DNA of 64,000 nucleotides from Streptomyces sp. NBC_01428 (GCF_036231965.1 NZ_CP109499.1:7874001-7938000), one strand, 5' to 3'; positions 16,025 to 24,683 are shown, counted from the first letter of the stretch. Made by a program: numbers and translations. Notes: generated from the sequence alone by a model not told the origin.

Positions 16025-17374
16025 TCAGATGCTCGCGGCCCGCGCCGCCGCCCACAGCGCGTCCCAGTCGGGCAGTTTCACCACGCCCCGGCCGAGCCGC
16101 GCGCCGAGCTCTGCCTCGGCCCGCTCGATCGCCTGCCACCCCGCCCACTCCACCGGCCGTACGCCCGCCGCCCGCAGGGCTTCGAGGGGGTCCTCCGCGA
16201 CCTTCCGCCGGACGAGAACGGGGGCGTCCTCCAGCAGTGAGGTCACCGTCTCCTTGGCACAGGGCCGGTTCGTTCCGATGACGCCCGTCGGGCCGCGCTT
16301 GATCCAGCCCGCCACGTACTCACCCGGAACGACCGCACCGTCCCGTAGGACCCTTCCGGCCAGGTTCGGCACCGTACCGAGCAGGGGGTCGAAGGGCAGG
16401 CCGTCGAGGGGAACGCCCCGGTAGCCCACCGAACGCAGCACCAACTGCGCCTCGATCTCCTCGAACCGGCCGGTTCCGGTGACCCCGCCCGACCCGTCCG
16501 GCACCGTCCGTTCGAAGCGCACCGCTCCCACGCGCCCGCCGTCCGCGAGGAGTTCGACGGGACGCAGGAAGAACCGCGGGCGGATGCGACGGGGCCGGCC
16601 GAGCGGCGCCGCCTCCGCCCAGCCCCGCAGCACCTCCACGTTGCGCCGCTGTGCCGCGGGCAGGCCGGACGGGTCGAGGTAGGCCGGGTCCAGCGCCAAC
16701 TCCGCCGGATCCACGACCACGTCGGCATCGGGCAGGGTCCCCAGCTCGCGCAGCTCCTTGGTCGTGAACCGGGCCTGCGACGGGCCGCGTCGCCCGACCA
16801 TGCTGATGTCCGTGACCGCGCCGGCCGCCAGCGCGGCGAGCGCCGCCTCCGGGATGTCCGTGCGGCTCAGTTCGGGTGCGCCGCGCGCCAGGATCCGGGT
16901 CACGTCCACGGCGACGTTCCCGACGCCGATGACCACGGCCGAGCGCACGTCCCGGACGAATCCCTCGACCGCCGCGTCCGGGTGCGCGCTGTACCAGGAC
17001 ACGAACTCGGTGGCCGACCGACTGCCGGGAAGATCCTCGCCGGGCACGCCGAGACGCCGGTCGGTGGCGGCGCCCACGCAGTACACGACGGCGTGGTAGA
17101 GCTCCCGCAGCCGTGACACGGGGATCCCGCCCGGGCCGATCCGGACACCGCCGAGGAACCGCACCCGCTCGTCCTCCAGGACGCCCCGCAGGTTGTTCTG
17201 CAGCGACTTGATCTTCTCGTGGTCGGGGGCGACCCCGTAGCGCACCAGGCCGTACGGACAGGGCAGCCGGTCCAGGACGTCGACCCGGACGTCGGGCGGA
17301 CCGCTCCGTCGGACAAGGCCTTGCGCGCTGTAGACCCCGCTGGGTCCCGAGCCGACGACGGCGACATGGAGCAC
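16025..17374 (-). CDS. FprA-type ferredoxin/adrenodoxin-like NADP reductase
   Basis: 449-residue FAD flavoprotein related to mitochondrial adrenodoxin reductase and mycobacterial FprA. The FAD loop VAVVGSGPSGVYSAQGL is at the N-terminus, followed by RLPCPYGLVRYGVAPDH, which is diagnostic for this family. The NADP loop is VVIGVGNVAVDVTRIL, and GWIKRGPTGVIGTN near the C-terminus is the second FAD contact. It passes electrons from NADPH to ferredoxins, for example for cytochromes P450. No ferredoxin or P450 gene is adjacent. GTG 17374 is chosen because GAGGAG lies 8 bases upstream; the frame extends 5 codons further. Confidence 0.9.
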   Translation of the reverse strand: MLHVAVVGSGPSGVYSAQGLVRRSGPPDVRVDVLDRLPCPYGLVRYGVAPDHEKIKSLQNNLRGVLEDERVRFLGGVRIGPGGIPVSRLRELYHAVVYCVGAATDRRLGVPGEDLPGSRSATEFVSWYSAHPDAAVEGFVRDVRSAVVIGVGNVAVDVTRILARGAPELSRTDIPEAALAALAAGAVTDISMVGRRGPSQARFTTKELRELGTLPDADVVVDPAELALDPAYLDPSGLPAAQRRNVEVLRGWAEAAPLGRPRRIRPRFFLRPVELLADGGRVGAVRFERTVPDGSGGVTGTGRFEEIEAQLVLRSVGYRGVPLDGLPFDPLLGTVPNLAGRVLRDGAVVPGEYVAGWIKRGPTGVIGTNRPCAKETVTSLLEDAPVLVRRKVAEDPLEALRAAGVRPVEWAGWQAIERAEAELGARLGRGVVKLPDWDALWAAARAASI

Positions 17375-17533
17375 GGCGGAACTCCTCACCCGAGGGATCA
17401 GGAAGATCGCGGACGTGAGAGCGCTGGTCCTTCCAGGATCGCACCGCCGGTGCTCCGCTGACAGGGTGCTGCGCGGGGCAGAGGCGCGCGTGTCCGTTCG
17501 TATGGAATGTGATGATGCGGTTACGTTCCGTAT

Positions 17534-18055
17534 GTGCTAGAAGCATCGTTCCTTAATCTGTCCGACCGGTGCCGCGCGGACAGCGCCGTGTCGGTGTGGC
17601 CCGCCTGGGAGGTCCGGGAGGGCGAGACCGCCACCTCCTGGTTCCACGTCCGGCTGGCGTTCGCCGACGGTGCCGCCGTCGACCTGCTCGCCGTGCTGGC
17701 GGAGGGGGGACTTTCGGTCGAGGACGTACGGGCCGAGCCGCCCCTCTCCCTCGACGACCTCGCGACGGTCGCCGACTGGATCGAGGAGCCGCTGTTCGAG
17801 GCCTGCGGAAGCAGGCTCGGCGCCGACGGCGATCCGGGGGAGGAGGGGCAGGCGCGCAGGGCACGGCCGGCCTGGCCGCGTGGCGCCGAGGGCCGTCAGC
17901 TGATCGCCGACGCGTACCGCGCCGCCCAGGAGGAGGGTGTGGACCCGGTGCTCGCGGTGATGGACGCCACCGGTCACAGTCGCCGCAAGTCCCTGCGCCT
18001 GATCGCCGGGGCACGGGACGCGGGGCTGCTGACGCCGCGCCACATCCGCCGCTGA
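17534..18055 (+). CDS. Conserved actinobacterial hypothetical protein (DUF6214-like)
   Basis: Up to 173 residues. Central block WPAWEVREGETATSWF followed by VRLAFADGAAVDLLAVLAEG and LSLDDLATVADWIEEPLFEA resembles proteins I recall as DUF6214; the C-terminal part (GRQLIADAYRAAQEEG to RRKSLRLIAGARDAGLLTPRH) looks like a helix-turn-helix-like segment. Function unknown, cytoplasmic. The start is uncertain: the first 18 codons have poor GC3, so GTG 17588 (VSVWPAWEV) is a serious alternative. Divergent from the FprA-type gene. Confidence 0.65.
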   Translation: MLEASFLNLSDRCRADSAVSVWPAWEVREGETATSWFHVRLAFADGAAVDLLAVLAEGGLSVEDVRAEPPLSLDDLATVADWIEEPLFEACGSRLGADGDPGEEGQARRARPAWPRGAEGRQLIADAYRAAQEEGVDPVLAVMDATGHSRRKSLRLIAGARDAGLLTPRHIRR

Positions 18056-18082
18056 CACCGGCGGAGCGCAGGGGCGCGGCGA

Positions 18083-18733
18083 TCAGGACATCGCGCGCAT
18101 CCGGCTGATCTCGCTCGTCTGCTGCGCGATCACGTCGTCGGCCATCTCCTCGATCTGGATGTTGTTGCCCTGTGCCTTCACGTCCGTGGCCATGGTGATC
18201 GCGCCGTCGTGATGGCTGATCATCAGCCGGAGGAAGAGCCGGTCGAAAGCGCGGCCGTCGGCCGCGCGCAATTCCGCGAGCTGCGCCTTCGTCGCCATGC
18301 CGGGCATGTCCGCGTGATCGTGTCCCGGGCCCGCGCCGGCTCCGTCGTGCGCCTTCAGCCAGCTCTTCATGGTGGCGATCTCCGGGCCCTGCGCGGCGGC
18401 GATCCGCCCGGCGATCCGCCGCACGGCGCCCGACTCGGCCCTGTCCGGGGCGAGTTCGGTCATCCGCAGGGCCTGGGTGTGGTGGGTGATCATCATCCGC
18501 GCGTAGGCGAGGTCGGCGGCGTTGGGGGTGTCGTCGTCGGAGCGCCGTTCGTCCGCCTCCTTCGCGGACAGGGTCTCCGCCGCCTCACCCGGCTTGCCGG
18601 GCGCGATCACCGAAGGCCCGCCCGCCGAGGCGGACTTGGTGTCGGAGCCGGAGTCGCAGCCCGCGAGCGCGAGTGCGGCGACGGCCAGTGAAGCCACGAC
18701 CAGGGACGTACGGGGCGCATGACCAGCGAGCAC
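18083..18733 (-). CDS. DUF305 lipoprotein with paired HH motifs
   Basis: 216-residue secreted lipoprotein: signal helix then lipobox LALAGC with Cys26 as lipid anchor. The DUF305 domain contains two repeats, YARMMITHHTQALRM and FLRLMISHHDGAITMA, each with an HH pair and nearby Met, the presumed metal-binding (copper-type) or ferritin-like helical pair; a His-rich GPGHDHADMPGM linker joins them. DUF305 proteins are frequent beside copper genes, but their activity is not established. GTG 18733 has CAGGAGG ideally placed. Divergent from the secreted LVIVD protein gene. Confidence 0.85.
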   Translation of the reverse strand: MLAGHAPRTSLVVASLAVAALALAGCDSGSDTKSASAGGPSVIAPGKPGEAAETLSAKEADERRSDDDTPNAADLAYARMMITHHTQALRMTELAPDRAESGAVRRIAGRIAAAQGPEIATMKSWLKAHDGAGAGPGHDHADMPGMATKAQLAELRAADGRAFDRLFLRLMISHHDGAITMATDVKAQGNNIQIEEMADDVIAQQTSEISRMRAMS

Positions 18734-18802
18734 GGCGACCTCCTGCGGCACACGAATCGGCGGACATCTCACGGGTGTTGATGACCGTCCTCACACGCTT
18801 CC

Positions 18803-18826
18803 GAACGTGACTGATCAAAAACGTTC
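18803..18826. promoter_or_regulatory. Inverted repeat between DUF305 and LVIVD genes
   Basis: GAACGT (18803-18808) and ACGTTC (18821-18826) with an AT-rich 12-base spacer, in the 193-base divergent intergenic region. Could be an operator serving both secreted-protein genes. Confidence 0.3.
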
Positions 18827-18926
18827 ATGACGAGTACGTTGCCATCTGTTGATCTGTACATGGTGAGGACGATACTTCAGGGGTCCGTGAACCGTTCGAC
18901 TGCGAACGGCTACAAGGGAGAACACA

Positions 18927-20429
18927 GTGACCCTGTTGAACCACCCCCGAACGCGGCGCAGAAAACTGGGAGTCGCCGTGGCTGCGGCCGGACTCCTGGC
19001 CGCGTTGTTCACAGCAGTCCCGGCGTCCGCCACCCCCGACCCCGGGGACACCCCCACCACGCGGGAGCAGGTTTCCGGCAGCGAAGCCGCCGCGGCGCGA
19101 GCGGCGATCGCGAGCGGCGAGATACCCGGCACCGACGAGGTCGTCCACTCCGACAACATCGAACATCTCGCCAACGTCCCCAAGGAGGCCTTCACCGGCC
19201 TCAACTCGGACCTGGCCTTCCAGGGCACGTACGCCTTCGCCGGCAACTACGACGGGTTCCGCGTCTTCGACATCAGCGACCCGAAGGCGCCGAAGACCGT
19301 CGCTCAGGTCCTCTGCCCCGGCTCGCAGAACGACGTGTCCGTCTCGGGTGACCTGCTCTTCCTGTCCACCGACTCCTCGCGCAGCGACAACTCGTGTGCC
19401 AGCACGACACAGCCCGCGACCGAGAAGTCGTCGTGGGAGGGCATGAAGATCTTCGACATCAGCGACAAGGCGAACCCCAAGTACGTCGCCGCCGTCGAGA
19501 CCGCCTGCGGCTCGCACACCCACTCGCTGGTGCCCGAGCGCAAGAACGTCTACGTCTACGTCTCGTCGTACTCGCCGAGCGCCACCTTCCCCGACTGCCA
19601 ACCGCCGCACGACGGCATCTCGGTCATCAAGGTCCCGCGCCAGGCACCCGAGAAGGCGGCCGTGGTGAACTTCCCCGTGCTCTTCCCGGGCGAGGGACCC
19701 GACGGAGGCGGCAACCCGGGCTCGCCCACCAACCCGGGTGTCTCCAAGACGACCGGCTGCCACGACATCACGGTCCTGCCGTCGAAGGACCTGGCCGCCG
19801 GCGCGTGCATGGGCGACGGCATCCTGTTCTCCATCGAGGACCCGGAGCACCCGAAGGTCATCGACCGGGTCCAGGACAACGTGAACTTCGCGTTCTGGCA
19901 CTCGGCGACCTTCAACCAGAAGGCCGACAAGGTCGTGTTCACCGACGAGCTGGGCGGCGGCGGAGCGGCCACCTGCAACGAGGCGACCGGCCCCGACCGC
20001 GGCGCCGACGGCATCTACGACATCGTCGGCAGGGGGGACCACCGCAAGCTCGTCTTCCGGAGCTACTACAAGATCCCCCGCCACCAGGCCGACACCGAGA
20101 ACTGCGTGGCCCACAACGGCTCGCTGATCCCGGTCAAGGGCAAGGACCTCATGGTCCAGGCGTGGTACCAGGGAGGCGTCTCCGTCTGGGACTTCACGAA
20201 CTCGGCGAAGCCGAAGGAGATCGCCTACTTCGAGCGCGGCCCGCTGTCCACCGACACCCTGCAGGTCGGCGGCTCCTGGTCCGCGTACTACTACAACGGC
20301 TACATCTACTCGAACGACATCGCCAAAGGCTTCGACGTGCTGAAGCTGAGCGACCGACGGACGGACGCGGCCCGACGGGTCCACCTGCGCGAGCTCAACG
20401 TCCAGACGCAGCCGGACTACTTCGACTGA
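18927..20429 (+). CDS. Secreted LVIVD-repeat beta-propeller protein
   Basis: 500 residues. Sec signal peptide: RTRRRK, a hydrophobic core and cleavage after AVPASA (about residue 35). The body carries LVIVD-type blades such as YAFAGNYDGFRVFDISDPKAP, WEGMKIFDISDKANPKYV and GGVSVWDFTNSAKPKEI, a propeller related to choice-of-anchor and selenium-binding-like proteins. Conserved His residues (CGSHTHSL, CHDITVL, FWHSATF, CVAHNGS) are spaced one per blade and may build a central metal site. GTG start with AAGGGAG 7 bases upstream. Divergent from the DUF305 lipoprotein, so the pair may act together outside the membrane. Confidence 0.8.
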   Translation: MTLLNHPRTRRRKLGVAVAAAGLLAALFTAVPASATPDPGDTPTTREQVSGSEAAAARAAIASGEIPGTDEVVHSDNIEHLANVPKEAFTGLNSDLAFQGTYAFAGNYDGFRVFDISDPKAPKTVAQVLCPGSQNDVSVSGDLLFLSTDSSRSDNSCASTTQPATEKSSWEGMKIFDISDKANPKYVAAVETACGSHTHSLVPERKNVYVYVSSYSPSATFPDCQPPHDGISVIKVPRQAPEKAAVVNFPVLFPGEGPDGGGNPGSPTNPGVSKTTGCHDITVLPSKDLAAGACMGDGILFSIEDPEHPKVIDRVQDNVNFAFWHSATFNQKADKVVFTDELGGGGAATCNEATGPDRGADGIYDIVGRGDHRKLVFRSYYKIPRHQADTENCVAHNGSLIPVKGKDLMVQAWYQGGVSVWDFTNSAKPKEIAYFERGPLSTDTLQVGGSWSAYYYNGYIYSNDIAKGFDVLKLSDRRTDAARRVHLRELNVQTQPDYFD

Positions 20430-21094
20430 TCGTCCTCCGGCTCCGGACCCGTCTCGAAGAAGCGTGACAGATCCGTCCCGGGGGTTCCGCCCGATGTCTC
20501 GGCGTCGGGCGGAACCCCCAACTCCCACTCCAGCCGGTACCGTTTGAACAACTCCGCCCGCAGCACCGGGACCTGCATCGGCACGCCCGGCACCAGCGCC
20601 GCGTAGACCGCACCCATGAGCAGCGCCCGCAGCATCGGGTAGTCCGCCGTGACCTGCGTCGAGCCGTACGCGGCGACGGTCTCCCCGAGCAGTTCGGAGA
20701 GCCGGCGCTGCTCCGGGCACTGGACGAACCCCTCGGCGTGGAGCAGTCCGGCCATGTGCTGGCGCATGAGGACCGGCTGGTCACGGGTGAGGCCGAGGAT
20801 CGCGTCGATGGCCCGCGCCATCCGCTCCCGGCCGTCCTCGCTGCGCGGCTCCCGCTCGAGTGCCTCCTCCAGCGTGCGGTGCATCAGCCGGTGCACGGCC
20901 GACTGGAGGAGCTGTCGCTTGCCGGGGAAGTAGTACGACACCAGTCCGCGGGCCGATCCCGCCCGGTCGGCGATGTCCCCGAGCGTCGTCGCGTCGTAGC
21001 CGCGCTCGCTGACCAGCTCCACGGCGGCCTGGAGCAGCCGCTCCCGGGAACGCCGCCGCAACTCTTCATTGACCGAGGCGCTTCGCGGGGACAT
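20417..21094 (-). CDS. TetR/AcrR-family repressor, probably autoregulated
   Basis: 225 residues. N-terminal HTH about residues 16-62: RLLQAAVELVSERGYDATTLG, then IADRAGSARGLVSYYFPGKRQL. The C-terminal ligand domain (ERMARAIDAILGLTRDQPVL onward) has no recognised subclass. ATG start with GGAG upstream. A 19-bp near-perfect palindrome and a TATAGT -10 lie directly upstream, so it almost certainly represses itself. Its coding end overlaps the convergent LVIVD gene by 13 bases. No divergent efflux gene is present; the next gene upstream is a small membrane protein on the same strand. Confidence 0.88.
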   Translation of the reverse strand: MSPRSASVNEELRRRSRERLLQAAVELVSERGYDATTLGDIADRAGSARGLVSYYFPGKRQLLQSAVHRLMHRTLEEALEREPRSEDGRERMARAIDAILGLTRDQPVLMRQHMAGLLHAEGFVQCPEQRRLSELLGETVAAYGSTQVTADYPMLRALLMGAVYAALVPGVPMQVPVLRAELFKRYRLEWELGVPPDAETSGGTPGTDLSRFFETGPEPEDDQSK

Positions 21095-21109
21095 GCTGTA
21101 ACTCCTGCG

Positions 21110-21135
21110 TTGACTGGCTGCCAGCCAACTATACT
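21110..21135 (-). promoter_or_regulatory. TetR operator over its own promoter
   Basis: TTGACTGGCTGCCAGCCAA (21110-21128) is a 19-bp palindrome with a single mismatched pair. On the minus strand the -10-like TATAGT (21130-21135) immediately precedes it, so the operator would cover the transcription start of the TetR gene. Confidence 0.7.
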
Positions 21136-21254
21136 CAACGCGTCCGGACCGAGGCCCTCCGCGGGTCGCTTCCGGGCTGTCGCCGACCTGGGGCGACGCG
21201 GGGGATCGCCTCAGGTCGGACGCGGCAGCGAACCGCGCCGTGCCGTCGGTGCCC

Positions 21255-21509
21255 TCATGAACCGACCTCCTGCATCGCGGGAGCGGTCTGCGCCGGGACG
21301 GGGGTCGCCTCCTCCTCGGCGGGCCCGGCGCCGCGCGTGGCGCGGAGTACCCGCCGCCAACTGCCGACCATGTACCAGCCCATGGACAGGCTCAGCAGCA
21401 CATTGCCGACGAGGGATTCCCTGTCACGGCTGAGGGCGGTGTTGTACAGAGCGGCGCCGGTGACGTACGTGAGCAGCCCGGCGAGGAGGATCCAGAGTGC
21501 TGTCTTCAA
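21255..21509 (-). CDS. Small two-span membrane protein
   Basis: 84 residues. Helix 1 ALWILLAGLLTYVTGAALYN, helix 2 about VGNVLLSLSMGWYMVGSW, then a charged tail ending in EEEATPVPAQTAPAM. I favour the TTG at 21509 (LKTALWILL) because codon GC3 rises sharply there and GAGG lies 5-6 bases upstream; the frame opens at 21572. No family recognised. A GGGTCA-N2-TGACCC palindrome lies upstream. Confidence 0.55.
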   Translation of the reverse strand: MKTALWILLAGLLTYVTGAALYNTALSRDRESLVGNVLLSLSMGWYMVGSWRRVLRATRGAGPAEEEATPVPAQTAPAMQEVGS

Positions 21510-21565
21510 AGGGACCTCATGAGAGTGCGGTGGAGGCGCCAACCTAGCCACGTCTCCCGCATTTA

Positions 21566-21579
21566 GGGTCATTTGACCC
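21566..21579. promoter_or_regulatory. Perfect palindrome GGGTCA-TT-TGACCC
   Basis: Fourteen-base inverted repeat with 2-base spacer, 57 bases upstream of the favoured start of the small membrane gene and 180 bases upstream of the DUF2630 gene on the other strand. Operator-like; regulator unknown. Confidence 0.4.
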
Positions 21580-21758
21580 GTGTTGGCGCAAGCTTGACCA
21601 TCGCTGGCCGATCAAGCCCGAGAGTGATCCATTGCGCGGCGGATCGCCCCAGGTCGGACGCGTGCCGCCCGTGAAGGTCGCCCGGGGCCACTTCTATCGC
21701 TCGCCGAGCCCGCGCGTCCTCCATAGAGTGGCCTGGAGCCCTGAGGAGGCGTACGGAC

Positions 21759-22004
21759 ATGGACCAAGAGCAGATCCTGAGCAGGATCACGGCGATGGTG
21801 GACGACGAGCGACGGCTGCGCGACGCCGTGGCCGCGGGCGAGATCGACAGCTCCACGGAGCACGCGCGCCTCTCGGACCTGGAGCGCGAGCTCGACCAGT
21901 GCTGGGACCTGCTGCGCCAGCGGCGCGCCAAGTCCGAGTTCGGCGAGAACCCGGACGAAGCACAGTCGAGGCCGTCGTCGCAGGTCGAGGGCTATCTGGG
22001 CTGA
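21759..22004 (+). CDS. DUF2630 family small protein
   Basis: 81 residues, mostly helical and charged, beginning MDQEQILSRITAMVDDERRLRD. The block ERELDQCWDLLRQRRAKSEFG followed by a short acidic tail ending VEGYLG is the DUF2630 signature. Length matches the family. Function unknown; probably cytoplasmic and dimeric coiled-coil. ATG start with TGAGGAGG upstream. Convergent with the HAD gene, 22 bases apart. Confidence 0.85.
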   Translation: MDQEQILSRITAMVDDERRLRDAVAAGEIDSSTEHARLSDLERELDQCWDLLRQRRAKSEFGENPDEAQSRPSSQVEGYLG

Positions 22005-22026
22005 GCCCGGGTTCCCGCGTGGCCCG

Positions 22027-22725
22027 TCAGTGCGCCGGGCCGAGCACCGCCCGGAGCCCGTCCGGGCGGTCCGCGACGGGCAGGTGGTCGACGAAGCGCA
22101 CGGCGCAGCCCAGCGCCGCCGCACCGCCGTCGGCCCGCCGGTCGTCGCCGACCATCAGGGTGTCCTCGGGGGCGACGCCGAGCGCGGAGCAGGCGACCGC
22201 GAAGAGCCGGGGATCCGGCTTCTGGATGCCGTGCTCGTACGACAGCGCATAGGCCCCCACGTACGGGTCGAGGCCGTGCGCGCGGAACACGGGGCGCAGA
22301 TCCCAGCCGATGTTGCTGACCACGCCCACCGCGACACCTCGCTCGCGCAGCGTGCCCAGCACGTCCGCCGCGTCCGCGTAGGGGGTCCAGGCGGCGGGCG
22401 CCATGTGACGTTCGTACAGGGCGTCGTGCAGATCGCGCCCGGGCAGGGGCACCAGCCGGGAGAGACCGGTGAAAGCCGCCCTGTGCTCGGCGGCGCTCCG
22501 GTCGCGGGCGGCCCACACGGCGTCGAGGTGGGCCGGCACCGGCACGGTCGGCCTGGCGCCACCGGGGAGCGCGCCCGCCGACTCCAGTTCCCGTGCGGTG
22601 CGCGCCAGTTCCTCCTCGGACAGTTCGTGCCCGGCCTCAGCGAGGGCCGCACGCAGCCAGGAGGCCGCGGACTCGATACGGAAGAGGGTCCCGGAGAAGT
22701 CGAACAGCACACCCTTGAAGGTCAT
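22027..22725 (-). CDS. HAD-superfamily hydrolase with DxS nucleophile loop
   Basis: 232 residues with cap domain. Motif I is LFDFSGTLF: nucleophile Asp9 is present but the usual +2 general-acid Asp is Ser11. Motif II VGVVSNIGWDL, motif III Lys in HGIQKPDPRLF, motif IV MVGDDRRADGGAAALG are all present. Substrate cannot be read; it may be a phosphatase with altered rate or a different leaving group. The ATG at 22725 overlaps the stop of the upstream PAP2 gene (ATGA), so they are translationally coupled. Confidence 0.85.
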   Translation of the reverse strand: MTFKGVLFDFSGTLFRIESAASWLRAALAEAGHELSEEELARTARELESAGALPGGARPTVPVPAHLDAVWAARDRSAAEHRAAFTGLSRLVPLPGRDLHDALYERHMAPAAWTPYADAADVLGTLRERGVAVGVVSNIGWDLRPVFRAHGLDPYVGAYALSYEHGIQKPDPRLFAVACSALGVAPEDTLMVGDDRRADGGAAALGCAVRFVDHLPVADRPDGLRAVLGPAH

Positions 22726-23423
22726 GGGGGGAATCCTTCGGGGCGCCGTCCCCACCGGTCAAGGGGCCCCCGGTCGCCCCACCGCCCGTAGGCGGTCACG
22801 GCAAGGGCCACGACGAGGGCTCCGACGAGCCAGCCGCCCACCACGTCGGAGGGCCAGTGCACCCCGAGCCAGACACGGGTCAGGCCGACCCCCACGACAC
22901 TGACGACGGCCAGGGCCAGTGCGGTGCGCCGCACGGCGCGTCCGGCGTCGTAGCGGTTGAGCAGCCACAGCAGCAGGCCGCACACGACGGTGGCTGTCAG
23001 GGCGTGCCCGGAGGGGAAGGCGGCGTAGTGGGCGGAGTCGACCGGGTCGGGCCAGACGGGCCGGGGGCGTCCGACCGCCCACTTCAGCCCCTGCTGCAAC
23101 AGCGTGCCGAGCGCGCACGTGGCCACCAGCCACAGCGCGAGCCCCCAGGCCGCGTGGCGCCGGACCAGCCGGACCACGGCCACCGCGCACAGCGCCCGCA
23201 TGGCCCAGGGGTCCCACACCCAGTCCGTCAGGATCCGGCACGCGTGCGTGACGCCCGGTGACTCGACCGCCCACCTGTGGGTGGTGCGGGCGATGTTCTC
23301 GTCCAGGGTCATGAGGGGCCTCCACGAGAGGGCGACCAGGAGGAGCAGGGCCACCGCGGGTGGGGTCAGTGCTGCCGCCGTGATCAGTGCTGTGCGGGTC
23401 GGGGGGCCGGGCGGGAGGGGCAT
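22722..23423 (-). CDS. PAP2-type membrane lipid phosphatase
   Basis: 233 residues with about six transmembrane helices. The three PAP2 motifs are complete: K114-x4-R119P120 within KWAVGRPRP, PSGH at 137-140, and RVWLGVHWPSD with Arg183, His189 and Asp193. These enzymes dephosphorylate phosphatidic acid, undecaprenyl pyrophosphate or related lipids at the outer membrane face. ATG 23423 with GAGGA 8 bases upstream is preferred to the frame opening at 23489. Overlaps the HAD gene start by 4 bases. Confidence 0.9.
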   Translation of the reverse strand: MPLPPGPPTRTALITAAALTPPAVALLLLVALSWRPLMTLDENIARTTHRWAVESPGVTHACRILTDWVWDPWAMRALCAVAVVRLVRRHAAWGLALWLVATCALGTLLQQGLKWAVGRPRPVWPDPVDSAHYAAFPSGHALTATVVCGLLLWLLNRYDAGRAVRRTALALAVVSVVGVGLTRVWLGVHWPSDVVGGWLVGALVVALAVTAYGRWGDRGPLDRWGRRPEGFPP

Positions 23424-23570
23424 GTGCCGATCCTCGCCGACGGACGCCGCTCGGCCCTCGCCTCGACGCGCGGCGTCGGGCGGAGCCACTCTGCTCCGGG
23501 ATCACCGCGCACCCTCGGCCGGCCACCCCCAGCCCTTCCTGTGCCCCCTCAGCCCCGACCCTTCCCGTCC

Positions 23571-23617
23571 CCGGGGCTCCGTCCCGGACCCCGCTCCTCA
23601 AACGCCGGGGGGACTGA
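23571..23617. repeat. Streptomyces-type dispersed intergenic repeat
   Basis: The segment contains GGGGCTCCGTCCCGGACCCC then CTCCTCAAACGCCGG. From memory, this string with small variations recurs in many Streptomyces intergenic regions; its function is unknown. It is partly palindromic and lies in the 218-base gap between the PAP2 and M56 genes. Only this copy was seen in the window. Confidence 0.6.
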
Positions 23618-23641
23618 GTCCTCCGAGTGCGGGAGGGCGGA

Positions 23642-24577
23642 CTACCCCAGCGCCCGAAGCCCCGGGACGAACGCCACCAGCACCGGAATCACCGGCACCA
23701 ACGCGGCGGCCGCCGTCAGCTGGAGGCGACGGGTCGCCGTGAGCCGGTGACGCGGCGTGAGGAGGCGGTCCACGCGCTGGGGGACATGCGCCCCGGGGGT
23801 CGGGCACGGCCCGAACACCCCGCGGTCCTCGTTGAGTTCGACCAGGGCGAGCGCGATCGTCAGGCGCCCGAAGCGGCGCGACGCGACATCGTCCGCGGCG
23901 AGCTCCACCAGCCGGTGCATCTCGTCGCGGAACGCCGCGAACACCGGCACCTGCGGGAACCCGTTCGCCAACGCCCCCGAACAGTGCAGCAACCAGTCGT
24001 GGCGAGCCCGTGCGTGCCCCTGCTCGTGAGCCAGCACGGCGTCCAGCTGACGCCCCTTCAGGCGACGCAACGCGGCCGTGGTGATGACCAGTTGAGGGGC
24101 GGTACCGGGCAGCCACCAGGCATCGGGACGCTCCCCCTCCAGCACGACGAGACGATCCGCACCGGGCTCCTCTCCGGGCAACAGCGGCGCCCGCACGAGG
24201 AGTTGACGTCGGCTCTGCCGGCGCCTGTGCCGAGCCCGGAAGATCTCCCGAGCCAGCATCGCCGCGGTCCAGGCGCCACCGCAGGCGAGGGCCACCGCGG
24301 TCGTCGCGGCCCAGGGGCTGCCCGCGCCGAGTGCGTAGGCGTCCACGACAGGGGCCGGTGCGCCGTCGAAGACGTGCCCGCGCACTGCGGCCCAGGCGGC
24401 GGCCGCGGAGAGGGTCATCGACAGGACGCAGCACAGCAGGACCGCCGCCACCACGCACTGCCAGACCCACAGGGCGACCACCGGTTCTCGGTCCGGCCAG
24501 TCCGCCCGGGCAAGCAGTCGCGGAGCGACCACGGCGACCAGGGCGCCGAGCAGCAACAGTGCCGCGGGGACCATCAT
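23642..24577 (-). CDS. M56-family (BlaR1/HtpX-like) membrane metallopeptidase
   Basis: 311 residues. Three N-terminal helices (about 3-20, 35-62, 88-108), then the zinc site HEQGH at residues 184-188 within LDAVLAHEQGHARARHDWLL, downstream Glu in MHRLVELAADDVASRRFG, and a final hydrophobic helix near the C-terminus. M56 proteins act as membrane signal-transducing proteases, often with a BlaI repressor, but no BlaI gene and no penicillin sensor domain are present here. ATG pair at 24577/24574; 24577 used. Upstream, same strand, is the DUF5134 gene. Confidence 0.85.
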   Translation of the reverse strand: MMVPAALLLLGALVAVVAPRLLARADWPDREPVVALWVWQCVVAAVLLCCVLSMTLSAAAAWAAVRGHVFDGAPAPVVDAYALGAGSPWAATTAVALACGGAWTAAMLAREIFRARHRRRQSRRQLLVRAPLLPGEEPGADRLVVLEGERPDAWWLPGTAPQLVITTAALRRLKGRQLDAVLAHEQGHARARHDWLLHCSGALANGFPQVPVFAAFRDEMHRLVELAADDVASRRFGRLTIALALVELNEDRGVFGPCPTPGAHVPQRVDRLLTPRHRLTATRRLQLTAAAALVPVIPVLVAFVPGLRALG

Positions 24578-24683
24578 GGGCCGAAGCCTATGAGCGGGGC
24601 GTTGCCGCTGGATACGGTCGGCGACGGCAAGTGACGTACGCCACGGTTTCGTGCGGCCCCGGACCGCCCCCAGGACCCGCCGC

